Shown: positions 31,475 to 40,164 of the stretch, one piece after another | Layout: every line of letters begins with the position of its first letter | How positions within the stretch are numbered: the first letter of the stretch is position 1 | NCBI RefSeq assembly: GCF_050574275.1 | Contig: NZ_CP192260.1 | Coordinates: 806,001-870,000 of the forward strand | Direction of reading: 5' to 3' | Length of the DNA: 64,000 bases | Origin: Virgibacillus_F flavescens | Lineage (GTDB): Bacteria; Bacillota; Bacilli; Bacillales; Amphibacillaceae | Made by a program: the position numbers and the translations under genes | Notes under the pieces: model-generated | Databases searched by the model: none | Told to the model about the DNA's origin: nothing | The model's input: only the letters and a program-made list of their open reading frames with translations

Positions 31475-32104
31475 TTATTCGATCTGCTCAGGATGTAATT
31501 TGCCAGTTTCAATCCGTAAAATTCGATTTCCAACTTTTTTGGCTTCGTTATAATCATGTGTAACCATAATTACAGGAATTTTCCATGTCTGGTGCAGGCG
31601 AATAAGTTCGTCCTGACATTCGGCGCGGTTATTCGCATCAAGGGAAGAAAACGGTTCGTCCAATAGAAGTGCGTCTGGTTTCATAGCAAGTGCGCGAATA
31701 AGTGCTACCCGCTGTTTTTCACCGCCTGAAATTTGTCGTGGATAGCTGTCCAATAACTTTCTGACTCCTACTACATCAATTAATTTTTCAGCGAGAGTAA
31801 GATCCTTCATGCCATAATGAATATTTTTTTCAACAGTCATATGAGGAAACAATGCATAGTCTTGGAACAGGTATCCTACGTTTCTTTTTTGGACGGGGAT
31901 ATTTTTTTTATGCTCATGGAAAAATAACTGCTGATTTAATGAAATTGTTCCCATGTCTGGATGCGTCAGTCCAGCTATGCAGTTTAATAACGTGGTTTTT
32001 CCAGAGCCGGAAGGGCCGAACAGTACTACTATTTCATTGTCGACTTCAAACTGTATCTCAATTAAAAAGTTCTTTAATTTTTTTGTGATATCAACTGTAA
32101 GCAT
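31475..32104 (-). CDS. modC: Molybdate ABC transporter ATP-binding protein
   Basis: 209 aa. Walker A GPSGSGKTT, Q-loop LFQDYALFPH, signature ISGGEKQRVALIRALA, Walker B ALLLDEPFSSLD and switch His in MVTHDYNEAKK. It is shorter than E. coli ModC because it lacks the C-terminal molybdate-sensing domain, so no feedback by bound molybdate is expected. Last gene of the mod operon. Confidence 0.9.
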   Translation of the reverse strand: MLTVDITKKLKNFLIEIQFEVDNEIVVLFGPSGSGKTTLLNCIAGLTHPDMGTISLNQQLFFHEHKKNIPVQKRNVGYLFQDYALFPHMTVEKNIHYGMKDLTLAEKLIDVVGVRKLLDSYPRQISGGEKQRVALIRALAMKPDALLLDEPFSSLDANNRAECQDELIRLHQTWKIPVIMVTHDYNEAKKVGNRILRIETGKLHPEQIE

Positions 32105-32119
32105 TTTATCGGTCCTTCC

Positions 32120-32803
32120 TTATTTTTCACTTGAAAATCGTAGAATATTCCTTCCACTCCACCAATTTAGCCACAATATTGCAGAAAAGCCGATGATGAG
32201 CATGCTTATTACCCAAAAGACTGCTTTATCAGTATTCCCTGACTCTACAGCAAAATAAATAGCTAGCGGAATGGTGTCCGTTTTATTCGGGATATACCCC
32301 GCAATCATAAGTGTGGCCCCAAACTCTCCAAGCGCTCGCGCGAAGGTTAGAACCAGACCCGCTAAAAGACCAGGCCATGCAAGCGGAAACGAAATGGTCC
32401 AGAATACACGCCATTTAGAAGCGCCAAGTGTGTAGGCGGCGTTTTCAATGGATGAGTCGTAGGTTTGGAAAGCGGCAGACGCACTTTGATACATTAATGG
32501 AAAAGAGACAACTGTTGCAGCAATTACAGCACCGATCCAGGTAAAGACCACTTGAAACTCAAAAGTTTGCAACAAAAAACTCCCTAAAGGGCCGTTTTTA
32601 CCAAATAAATATAATAATCCGAAGCCCACAACCGTTGGGGGCAAAACTAAAGGAAGCATTAAAAGTGATTCTATTATCCGTTTTCCTGGAAAATTATTTC
32701 TTGCTAATAACCGCGCAAATAATATTCCGAAGACAAGTACGATACAAGTGGCAATGCCAGCTATTTTAAACGATAAGAAGAACGGTGTGTAGTTCAATGA
32801 CAT
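32120..32803 (-). CDS. modB: Molybdate ABC transporter permease
   Basis: 227 aa with five to six membrane helices. EFGATLMIAGYIPNKTDTIPLAIY (seen as GEFGATLMIAGY) is the conserved EAA-loop region of ModB permeases. It starts after TGGAGGTG, 18 bases behind modA, and runs into modC 15 bases later. Confidence 0.92.
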   Translation of the reverse strand: MSLNYTPFFLSFKIAGIATCIVLVFGILFARLLARNNFPGKRIIESLLMLPLVLPPTVVGFGLLYLFGKNGPLGSFLLQTFEFQVVFTWIGAVIAATVVSFPLMYQSASAAFQTYDSSIENAAYTLGASKWRVFWTISFPLAWPGLLAGLVLTFARALGEFGATLMIAGYIPNKTDTIPLAIYFAVESGNTDKAVFWVISMLIIGFSAILWLNWWSGRNILRFSSEK

Positions 32804-32821
32804 TGCACCTCCATACTCGTA

Positions 32822-33592
32822 TTAATAGTCAAAACCATAGTTATCGAAAATCGCTTTAGCTTTATCTGATTGAAGGAATTCCAGGAATGTTTTTGCCGCG
32901 TCCTGATTTTCACTCGTCTTTACGATAGCGGCAGGATAGACAATTGGTGAAAGTAATTCTGTATCGACTTTCTTTAAGACTTTAACTTTTTCTGCCCGCT
33001 TGAGGTCACTCCCATAGACAAATCCGATTTCAACATTATTTGACTCCACATACGTAAGAACCTGTCGGACATCTTTCGCGTAAACAAGATGAGGGGTTAA
33101 GCTTTCCCATAGCTTTAGTTTTGTTAATGCTTCTTTCGCATAACTTCCAGCAGGAACACTTTCTGGATTCCCGATTCCTATTTGCCCCACTTTGTCAGCA
33201 TTAAGATCAGTTAAGGAATCTATGTTTGTATCATTCGTTTCATTCGTAATTAGAACAAGACTATTTTTGGCGAAGTCTATCTTGGTATTGGGAAGGATCA
33301 GTTGATCTTTTTCCAATACATCCATCCAATGCTGGTCAGCCGACAGGAAAACATCCACTGGTGCACCTTGTTGAATTTGCTGCGCTAGTTTTCCTGAACC
33401 ACCTAAATTGTACGTAATATGTATATCCGGGTGCGATTTTTCGAAACTGCCACTAATTTCGTCAAGTGCTCCAGTGAGGCTGGCGGCAGCAGAAACAAAA
33501 ATTTCCTGTTTGTCTGCGTTCGAAGTCTTTGTATCACTACAAGCAATTAGCGTGATTAGAATGAGGAACATACATAAAAGGTTTTTAAACAT
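32822..33592 (-). CDS. modA: Molybdate-binding lipoprotein
   Basis: 256 aa. Lipoprotein signal with lipobox LIAC (Cys18). FVSAAASLTGALDEI and GSGKLAQQIQQGAPVDVFLSAD are the two ligand loops of ModA; a Ser in each holds the oxyanion. Tungstate or sulfate cannot be excluded by sequence, but the ModA pattern is clear. No molybdenum-cofactor genes are near. GGAGGTACT precedes the ATG. Confidence 0.92.
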   Translation of the reverse strand: MFKNLLCMFLILITLIACSDTKTSNADKQEIFVSAAASLTGALDEISGSFEKSHPDIHITYNLGGSGKLAQQIQQGAPVDVFLSADQHWMDVLEKDQLILPNTKIDFAKNSLVLITNETNDTNIDSLTDLNADKVGQIGIGNPESVPAGSYAKEALTKLKLWESLTPHLVYAKDVRQVLTYVESNNVEIGFVYGSDLKRAEKVKVLKKVDTELLSPIVYPAAIVKTSENQDAAKTFLEFLQSDKAKAIFDNYGFDY

Positions 33593-33601
33593 AGTACCTC
33601 C

Positions 33602-34093
33602 TTATTTGATCATTTTTTTTCGTTTCGGATAAACTGTAATCACGGTAAATAAGACTATTATGGAGTAGATGAAGAACACCCACAGCATGCTATCGTCAAA
33701 AGAGAACAGAAGAGCAATAACTGAATATAGTATAAATGGGATTGTTGTAGCATAGGCGCCCATTTTCCAAAGCAATGGAAAGCGAAGTTTCCGCTTAAGA
33801 GCTGCAGCTATCCATGTAAATATATACGCTACTATCGATAAAGCGATAAAGACAATGATGGTTAAAGGCAGATAGTAAAACATAAAGAAGTATATCAGCT
33901 GAAAGAATATGGCCATATCAGAACCTGGAATACCGGAACCAGTGATTCGGTCTATCAGTGCAGGGACAGCGACAATTCCCATTACAATAAACATGTACAA
34001 AACGGTAACATCCATCCCTATGCGGTTTAAAGCAAAGACAGCATTTTTACTTGGTAATTTTATACTTTGTAAAAAGGCGTTAAATAATATCAT
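33602..34093 (-). CDS. Four-helix membrane protein, possibly DUF1189
   Basis: 163 aa with about four to five hydrophobic segments and a Lys-rich C terminus (VYPKRKKMIK). The first part (FLQSIKLPSKNAVFALNRIGMDVTVLY, in pieces) recalls DUF1189, but I am not sure. It ends 9 bases before modA and the modA ribosome binding site overlaps its tail, so the two are probably co-transcribed. A weak AAGGATG precedes its ATG. No function is proposed. Confidence 0.65.
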   Translation of the reverse strand: MILFNAFLQSIKLPSKNAVFALNRIGMDVTVLYMFIVMGIVAVPALIDRITGSGIPGSDMAIFFQLIYFFMFYYLPLTIIVFIALSIVAYIFTWIAAALKRKLRFPLLWKMGAYATTIPFILYSVIALLFSFDDSMLWVFFIYSIIVLFTVITVYPKRKKMIK

Positions 34094-34221
34094 ATGGATT
34101 CATCCTTAAGAAAATAATGACGTGCGTGTACGTACTATTATAGTAAACATCAGCCTTAAAGTCGCCACTTGACTTGAATAAATAATGACATTTTGACTAA
34201 CTATGATAATATTCGACAATT

Positions 34222-34235
34222 ATTGCCCGGGAAAT
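34222..34235. promoter_or_regulatory. Candidate Noc-binding site
   Basis: ATTGCCCGGGAAAT matches the B. subtilis Noc-binding consensus ATTTCCCGGGAAAT at 13 of 14 positions. It is intergenic, about 110 bases before yybS. Weaker matches are at 58347-58360 (12 of 14) and 20643-20656 (11 of 14). Confidence 0.5.
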
Positions 34236-34346
34236 AATCGATATTCAGCCAATCCTTCAACAATTAGAACGAAAATCGTGTTATCATATTATAATGAGAT
34301 TAAAAGAATCAAAGGATTTTTTACAATTAATGAGGTGCAGTAATAA

Positions 34347-35294
34347 ATGAATCGATCAAAAATGCTTACACACGGAGCTCTTCTAACAGCTATATTTATT
34401 GGGTTGTTATTGGCAACTGTTTTTGTTCCGTTAATTGAAATTGTTACAATGTTTATACTGCCAATACCATTTATTATTTTTGCATATAAATATGACTGGA
34501 AGCCTTCATTGGTTATGTTTACGGCAGCTATACTATTATCATCTTTATTAGCCACTATATATTCCCTGCCAATTACGGTTTTAATGGGCCTTGGCGGTGT
34601 GATGATTGGTAGTGCTATGCATAAGAAGCTAACAGCATATGAGACGTGGGCACGGGGGACGCTTGGGTTCGTCGTCGGATTGCTGTTGATTTTTCTGATC
34701 AGTCAGCTGTTGTTTAATGTTAATTTGCTGGACGAAATATACAGTACGATTGATGCTTCCATGCAAACGAGTCAGCAGTTAATGAACCAGATTGGTCTAG
34801 GCGCACAATCAGAGGAACAACTCCAATTAATGGAAGAACAGCTGGATATGCTCAAAGTATTATTACCAGTTGGAATAGTGCTCCTAGCAATTATGCAGGC
34901 ATTTGTTGCCCAGTGGATTGGCTATAGAGTAGTAAATAGGTTAGAAAAGAAGAAATTTGCTTTTCCTCCTTTTCGAAATTTGCAGTTCCCGGTATCGTTA
35001 GTCTGGATTTACTTTTTTGCACTAATTATTTCTTTGTTTGGTCTTGACCCATCAAGTGCTTTCTACCATGCTATAAATAACGTGCTTGTGTTAGCAGGCT
35101 TATTGATGACGTTACAAGGTTTTTCATTTATTTTCTTCTATGCGCATCAAAAGAATAAGTCTAAAGCGCTTCCAATAGTGTGTGTCATTGTAACACTGTT
35201 ACTTCCGACTCTATTACTTTATCTAGTTCGCATCTTAGGTATAATAGATATAGGATTTCGACTGCGTGATCGCATTTCAAAGGGTAATAAATAA
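34347..35294 (+). CDS. yybS: DUF2232 membrane protein YybS
   Basis: 315 aa with about eight membrane helices, starting MNRSKMLTHGALLTAIFIGLL. A central extracytoplasmic or loop stretch rich in Gln/Glu/Met lies at about 135-170. The family (DUF2232) is encoded just before gdpP in most Bacillaceae; function unknown. ATGAGGTG precedes the ATG. gdpP starts 30 bases later. Confidence 0.88.
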   Translation: MNRSKMLTHGALLTAIFIGLLLATVFVPLIEIVTMFILPIPFIIFAYKYDWKPSLVMFTAAILLSSLLATIYSLPITVLMGLGGVMIGSAMHKKLTAYETWARGTLGFVVGLLLIFLISQLLFNVNLLDEIYSTIDASMQTSQQLMNQIGLGAQSEEQLQLMEEQLDMLKVLLPVGIVLLAIMQAFVAQWIGYRVVNRLEKKKFAFPPFRNLQFPVSLVWIYFFALIISLFGLDPSSAFYHAINNVLVLAGLLMTLQGFSFIFFYAHQKNKSKALPIVCVIVTLLLPTLLLYLVRILGIIDIGFRLRDRISKGNK

Positions 35295-35324
35295 AACAGG
35301 AATAATGTGTAGGAGTTGGATTCC

Positions 35325-37298
35325 ATGTCAGATATACAAAGTAAACCAAAACTAAGCAGACATTTATGGATGATCTATATTGTATCGATTATTTTGCTTG
35401 GATTTATTTGGTACTTCCAATGGATAATTGGTCTCGTCATGACAGTTGTTCTTTTTGGGTCATTTTATTACAGTGTACGGACAGAAAGAACGCTAATAAA
35501 CGAGACAGAAGAATATATATCAACGCTTTCTCACCGTGTCAGAAAGGTTGGAGAAGAAGCGTTATTAGAGATGCCAATAGGTATTGTGCTGTTTAATGAG
35601 GACTATTTCATTGAGTGGGCAAACCCTTATATGAACCGGTTTGCTGCAGAAGATACATTAGTGGGCAATTCATTAAATTTATTATCGGAAGAACTCGTTC
35701 CAATGATTAAAGAAAATAAAAAAGAAATCTGGTTCCAGTTAGATGGTTATCAATTTCAAACCGCAATCAAAAAACAAGAACGTCTACTGTATCTGTTTGA
35801 TCGAACGACTCAAACTGAAATTCAACAGCTGTATCATAATGAACAGACGACACTCTCCATTATTTTTCTTGATAATTATGAGGAAATCACACAAAACATG
35901 GATGACACGGTTAAGAGTCAGTTGAATTCAAAGGTCACTTCCGTTTTAAATAACTGGTCGCATGAAAACGGTATGTATTTAAAGCGTACTTCGCAGGATA
36001 GATTCGTTGCAGTAGGTACAAAAGAGATTCTCCATCAGCTTGAAAAATCAAAGTTTGATATTCTTGACGAAGTTCGAGAACTAAACGCTGATCAGAATAT
36101 TCCTGTGACACTTAGTATCGGAATTGGTCTTGGAAGTGTTGATCTTCCTGCACTTGGGGAGCTTGCTCAGTCCAGTCTTGACTTGGCTCTGGGTCGAGGT
36201 GGTGACCAGGTCGCAATTAAAGATGATACAGGTAAAGTTCGGTTTTACGGTGGGAAAACAAACCCAATGGAAAAACGAACCCGGGTTCGAGCAAGAGTTA
36301 TATCACACGCATTAAAACAGCTGGTTAAAGAAAGTGACAATGTAATCATAATGGGGCACAAGTCACCAGATATGGATTCAATTGGTGCATCCATAGGTAT
36401 TTTAAATATAGCTAAAACAAATGGAGTGGATGGCTATATCGTATTTGACCCTGAAGATGTTAACACCAGTGTATATAGACTCGTGGAAGCGGTTCGGGAA
36501 GAAGAAAGCCTATGGGAGCATTTCGTTGAGCCAGATGAGGCAGAAGATATTATAACCAATCGCAGCTTAGTTGTAGTAGTGGATACACATAAGCCATCAC
36601 TTGTTTCTAATGAAAAATTATTAAATAAAACAGAATATAAAGTAGTAATTGACCACCATCGCCGTGCAGAGGAGTTTATTGAAAACCCTACGCTTGTGTA
36701 TATGGAGCCGTATGCTTCGTCAACCGCAGAACTGGTAACAGAACTGCTTGAATACCAGCCGAAAACACTCAAACTGAAAATGCTTGAGGCAACTGCGTTA
36801 TTAGCCGGTATTATTGTAGATACGAAAAGCTTTACGTTGCGAACGGGATCTCGTACTTTTGATGCCGCATCCTACTTACGATCGAAGGGTGCAGACACCA
36901 TATTGGTGCAGCAATTCATGAAAGAAGATCTGGACGTATTTATCAAACGAAGTAAGCTGATAGAACGCGCAGAAGTTCACAAGAATTCTATTGCCATTTC
37001 AAAAGGCAAGCCAGGTGAAATATACGGATCGGTGTTAATTGCACAAGCTGCAGATACACTGTTAACAATGAGCGGTATAAATGCATCATTTGTAATATCA
37101 GAGCGAAGTGATGGTAGAATTGGAATAAGTGCTAGGTCTTTAGGAGATGTGAACGTTCAGGTTATCATGGAGAAAATGGATGGCGGAGGTCATTTAACAA
37201 ATGCAGCCACACAAATTGATGACACATCAATTGGAGATGCCGAAGCACTATTAATAGAAATACTTGAGGAATATTTAGAAGGAGGAGACGTACATTGA
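35325..37298 (+). CDS. gdpP: Cyclic-di-AMP phosphodiesterase GdpP
   Basis: Degrades c-di-AMP to pApA, affecting potassium and cell-wall homeostasis. 657 aa: two membrane helices (about 15-50), a degenerate PAS domain, a degenerate GGDEF domain (GRGGDQVAIK), then the DHH domain with GHKSPDMDSIGASIG, VVVDTHKP and VIDHHRRAEEF, and DHHA1 ending with GGGHLTNAATQI. I preferred the ATG at 35325 over the in-frame TTG at 35316, which overlaps the GGAG sequence. It overlaps rplI by 4 bases. Confidence 0.96.
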   Translation: MSDIQSKPKLSRHLWMIYIVSIILLGFIWYFQWIIGLVMTVVLFGSFYYSVRTERTLINETEEYISTLSHRVRKVGEEALLEMPIGIVLFNEDYFIEWANPYMNRFAAEDTLVGNSLNLLSEELVPMIKENKKEIWFQLDGYQFQTAIKKQERLLYLFDRTTQTEIQQLYHNEQTTLSIIFLDNYEEITQNMDDTVKSQLNSKVTSVLNNWSHENGMYLKRTSQDRFVAVGTKEILHQLEKSKFDILDEVRELNADQNIPVTLSIGIGLGSVDLPALGELAQSSLDLALGRGGDQVAIKDDTGKVRFYGGKTNPMEKRTRVRARVISHALKQLVKESDNVIIMGHKSPDMDSIGASIGILNIAKTNGVDGYIVFDPEDVNTSVYRLVEAVREEESLWEHFVEPDEAEDIITNRSLVVVVDTHKPSLVSNEKLLNKTEYKVVIDHHRRAEEFIENPTLVYMEPYASSTAELVTELLEYQPKTLKLKMLEATALLAGIIVDTKSFTLRTGSRTFDAASYLRSKGADTILVQQFMKEDLDVFIKRSKLIERAEVHKNSIAISKGKPGEIYGSVLIAQAADTLLTMSGINASFVISERSDGRIGISARSLGDVNVQVIMEKMDGGGHLTNAATQIDDTSIGDAEALLIEILEEYLEGGDVH

Positions 37299-37744
37299 GA
37301 GTAATTTTCCTAAAAGATGTTAAAGGTAAAGGTAAAAAAGGCGAAGTGAAGAATGTCTCTGATGGCTACGCACGAAACTATTTACTGAAAAACAATATCG
37401 CTGAGGAAGCTAATGCAGGTAATGTGAAAGCTTTAGAAGCGAAAAAGCGAAAAGAAGATCAACTCGAACAAAAGGAAAAAGAAGAAGCAATCGCTTTAAA
37501 AGACACATTGGCTGAACTAACAGTTGAAATGAAGGCGAAGTCAGGAGACGGTGGTCGCCTGTTCGGATCGATAACGAGTAAACAGATTGCAGAAGCACTA
37601 GAAAAAGAGCATGGATATAAGATCGATAAGCGAAAAATAGAACTTGACCAGCCTATTCGAGCACTTGGTTATACAACAGTTCCAGTGAAGATTCTTCCTG
37701 AGGTATCTGGTTCCATTAAGGTACATGTTTCTGAACAAAAATAA
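37295..37744 (+). CDS. rplI: 50S ribosomal protein L9
   Basis: 149 aa. N-terminal rRNA-binding domain (MRVIFLKDVKGKGKKGEVKNVSDGYARNYLL, in pieces), long Lys/Glu helix (45-75) and C-terminal domain (GDGGRLFGSITSKQIAEAL). TTG start overlaps the gdpP stop (TTGA) and has AAGGAGGAG upstream, so it is translationally coupled to gdpP. Confidence 0.97.
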   Translation: MRVIFLKDVKGKGKKGEVKNVSDGYARNYLLKNNIAEEANAGNVKALEAKKRKEDQLEQKEKEEAIALKDTLAELTVEMKAKSGDGGRLFGSITSKQIAEALEKEHGYKIDKRKIELDQPIRALGYTTVPVKILPEVSGSIKVHVSEQK

Positions 37745-37757
37745 AGGATAAGCTTTC

Positions 37758-37798
37758 AGGCTCACTGCACTGATTAATCGAGCGTGAGCCTTTCTTTT
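37758..37798 (+). terminator. Terminator after gdpP-rplI
   Basis: Eight-bp stem AGGCTCAC/GTGAGCCT (37758-37765 with 37784-37791), 18-base loop, followed by TTCTTTTT. Confidence 0.8.
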
Positions 37799-37837
37799 TA
37801 TACGTTAGGAAAGCATAAGGGTTTTATCTTTCTAAAA

Positions 37838-38400
37838 CATGCTATTAGTTACTTTTGTCGTAGTTGATGGATAATGCGACGTGATTTTAAGTATATTTCC
37901 TTGCTGCCGTCCAGGATCGTTGCGGGCGGATGCGCACCTTAGGGCACGGCTTCAGTCTCCTTGCCCCGACAAGGGGGTATGCCAACGTTGTCCGCAAAGG
38001 ACGGTTTTAGTTGGCCGTCCTCTTAAGAATTCTTTTCTGCGGGGCCTTCAGACTCGTGCTGTTCCCGCAGGAGTCACCGCCCTCCACTCACCGGGACTGG
38101 TAAAGCTATTGATGTCTTTGTATCTTTTTCTACTAATGCATGTTGAAATACAAGTGCTATCAGGTGTGCAGTTAATATGTCCTCGACATCCACATTTCGT
38201 CAAGAGATTGGAGCGGATGGCAGTCGACTCCTGCGGGAGGACAGGCATAGGTGAGACCCCGGAGTGCGACAGCACGAGGAGGCTCACCAGCCGCCCGCGG
38301 AAAGCGACTGCCATCTGCGGAAATCTCGTTGCTGTTACTTAGTGGTCTATTTCCGGTGTGGAAAACAAACAGAAGTTACGTCGCAGTATAGAGATTTTGT
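37838..38400. repeat. Family B dispersed repeat, copy 3 (longest)
   Basis: Fills the rplI-dnaC gap. It begins CATGCTATTAGTTACTTTTG, as copy 2 does, and contains CTGCCGTCCAGGATCGTTGC, GGGCACGGCTTCAGTCTCCTT, CTGTTCCCGCAGGAGTCACC and GATTGGAGCGGATGGCAGTCG. Extra GC-rich inserts not seen in copy 1 lie at 37963-38037 and 38241-38280. A family C fragment (ATACGTTAGGAAAGCATAAG) precedes it at 37801. The open frames crossing it (37881-38342, 38048-38314, 38264-38479) are repeat-driven and rejected. Confidence 0.7.
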
Positions 38401-38479
38401 GTCACTAGGAAAATTGATTGCGGGATATTCAACTATTTCTGAGAGAATCACCTTATTTTATTCTGCGAAAATCGAGTAA

Positions 38480-38565
38480 TAAGTATAAAAGTTTAGAGCA
38501 AATGCCCGTATAAGTAAAACTTCGGCTTTCGCCATTAAAGCTTGGCGATTAGCCAAGTTTTCTAA
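38480..38565. repeat. Family C small repeat upstream of dnaC
   Basis: AGTATAAAAGTTTAGAGCAA and GTATAAGTAAAACTTCGGC are nearly identical to 9087-9130. The hairpin AACTTCGGCTTTCGCC/GGCGATTAGCCAAGTT pairs well and differs in sequence from the copy near dnaA. It ends about 50 bases before dnaC. Confidence 0.6.
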
Positions 38566-38616
38566 TACATTCACCAGGTATCAACTATTATACCTCTATA
38601 CGAGGGGGGAACTAAT

Positions 38617-39987
38617 GTGAGTGACACATGGAATGATCGTACACCACCACATAATATCGAAGCAGAACAAGCAGTAATAGGAGCTATATTTTTAGAGCCT
38701 GAAGCATTTTCCAGTGCATCAGAGCTTCTTTTACCTGAAGATTTTTATAGAGCCAGTCATCAGCGCATATATGAAACGATGATGAAGCTGTCAGATAAGG
38801 GAGAACCAATTGACTTAGTCACAGTAACGACCTCTTTATCCAATGCTAAAACACTGGACGAAATAGGGGGAGTTTCGTATTTAACTGATATAGCAGGAAG
38901 TGTTCCAACAGCTGCTAATATTAGTTACTACAGTAAAATAGTTGAAGAAAAGTCAGTATTACGGCGTTTAATTCGAACTGCCACCGATATTGTGACGACA
39001 AGTTTTTCCAAGGAAGATGAAATAGATGATGTTTTAAATGAAGCAGAAAAAAGCATCCTTGAAGTATCGCACCGAAAAAATTCTGGGGCATTTAAAGCAA
39101 TTAAAGACGTGTTAATTGATGTGTACGATAATATTGAAACGCTGCATCACCAGGATGCAGATTTAACTGGTGTGCCCTCAGGCTTCCGTGACTTGGATCG
39201 TCTAACCTCAGGGTTTCAGCCAAATGATTTAATTATTATTGCTGCACGTCCTTCAGTTGGTAAAACCGCATTTGCCCTCAATATCGCCCAAAACGTAGCG
39301 ATTAACACCGACGAAAATGTAGCGATTTTCAGTCTGGAGATGGGGGCTGATCAGCTTGTCTCAAGGATGCTGTGTGCGGAAGGAAATATCGACGCCCAGC
39401 GCTTGCGGACAGGAAACCTTCAGGCTGAAGACTGGAGTAAGCTGACAATGGCAATGGGCAGTTTATCCAACGCAGGTATTTATATTGACGACTCCCCAGG
39501 AATTCGTGTCAGTGAAATTCGCTCTAAGTGCCGTCGTCTAAAGCAAGAGAACGGTCTCGGAATGATCGTAATCGACTATTTGCAGCTGATACAAGGAAGT
39601 GCAAATTCTAAGGATAACAGACAGCAGGAAGTATCTGAGATATCCCGTTCATTGAAAGGTCTTGCGCGTGAACTTAAGGTTCCGCTTATCGCTTTATCAC
39701 AGTTATCGCGTGGCGTGGAGTCCCGTCAGGACAAACGGCCAATGATGTCCGATTTACGTGAATCGGGAAGTATTGAGCAGGATGCTGATATTGTAGGATT
39801 TTTATATCGTGATGATTATTATGACGCTGAATCAGAGAAACAAAATATTATTGAGATTATTATTTCCAAACAACGTAATGGCCCGGTGGGTAACGTTGAG
39901 CTTGCCTTTGTAAAAGAATATAACAAATTCGTGGACCTTGATCATCGGTATAGTGAAAACGATGTTCCGCCACCGGTTTCTGTTTAA
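38617..39987 (+). CDS. dnaC: Replicative DNA helicase (DnaB family; DnaC in Bacillus)
   Basis: Hexameric fork helicase. 456 aa, with N-terminal domain (PPHNIEAEQAVIGAIFLEP), linker helix, and RecA-like domain with Walker A ARPSVGKTAFALNIA, IFSLEMGADQLVSRM, Walker B MIVIDYLQLI and the arginine-finger region RLREKRN-like (QRNGPVGNVELAF). GTG start at 38617 after GAGGGGGGAA. No intein or split is seen. The name DnaC follows Bacillus usage; elsewhere it is dnaB. Confidence 0.97.
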   Translation: MSDTWNDRTPPHNIEAEQAVIGAIFLEPEAFSSASELLLPEDFYRASHQRIYETMMKLSDKGEPIDLVTVTTSLSNAKTLDEIGGVSYLTDIAGSVPTAANISYYSKIVEEKSVLRRLIRTATDIVTTSFSKEDEIDDVLNEAEKSILEVSHRKNSGAFKAIKDVLIDVYDNIETLHHQDADLTGVPSGFRDLDRLTSGFQPNDLIIIAARPSVGKTAFALNIAQNVAINTDENVAIFSLEMGADQLVSRMLCAEGNIDAQRLRTGNLQAEDWSKLTMAMGSLSNAGIYIDDSPGIRVSEIRSKCRRLKQENGLGMIVIDYLQLIQGSANSKDNRQQEVSEISRSLKGLARELKVPLIALSQLSRGVESRQDKRPMMSDLRESGSIEQDADIVGFLYRDDYYDAESEKQNIIEIIISKQRNGPVGNVELAFVKEYNKFVDLDHRYSENDVPPPVSV

Positions 39988-39993
39988 ATTTGA

Positions 39994-40036
39994 AGAAGTG
40001 TGCATCCTAATAAAAGGGAGGCACACTTCTTTTTAT
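39994..40036 (+). terminator. Terminator after dnaC
   Basis: Ten-bp stem AGAAGTGTGC/GCACACTTCT (39994-40003 with 40021-40030), then TTTTTATTTTT. Confidence 0.92.
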
Positions 40037-40038
40037 TT

Positions 40039-40082
40039 TTTACCGAACGTTAATAATAACTTGTTACCAAACGTTCGTATTT
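40039..40082 (+). promoter_or_regulatory. Pair of inverted PurR boxes upstream of purA
   Basis: CCGAACGTT (40043-40051) and AACGTTCGT (40070-40078) are inverted and separated by 18 bases, close to the CGAAC-core PurBox pairs of Bacillus (16-17 bases). They lie just upstream of the purA -35 hexamer, so purine-dependent repression by PurR is likely; the regulator gene is outside the window. Confidence 0.75.
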
Positions 40083-40086
40083 CGTC

Positions 40087-40115
40087 TTGACTAATTCATG
40101 CTATATTGGTAAAAT
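40087..40115 (+). promoter_or_regulatory. Promoter of purA
   Basis: TTGACT (40087-40092), 17-base spacer, TAAAAT (40110-40115), about 50 bases before the start codon. Confidence 0.7.
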
Positions 40116-40164
40116 TACGCTGTTACGTATTAAAATACAAATTATAAGTTAGTGGAGGTGCACT

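Noticed and set aside
37881..38479. Frames of 153, 88 and 71 aa between rplI and dnaC
   Set aside because: Cys/Arg-rich translations of the GC-rich repeat on both strands; no family match or start signal.
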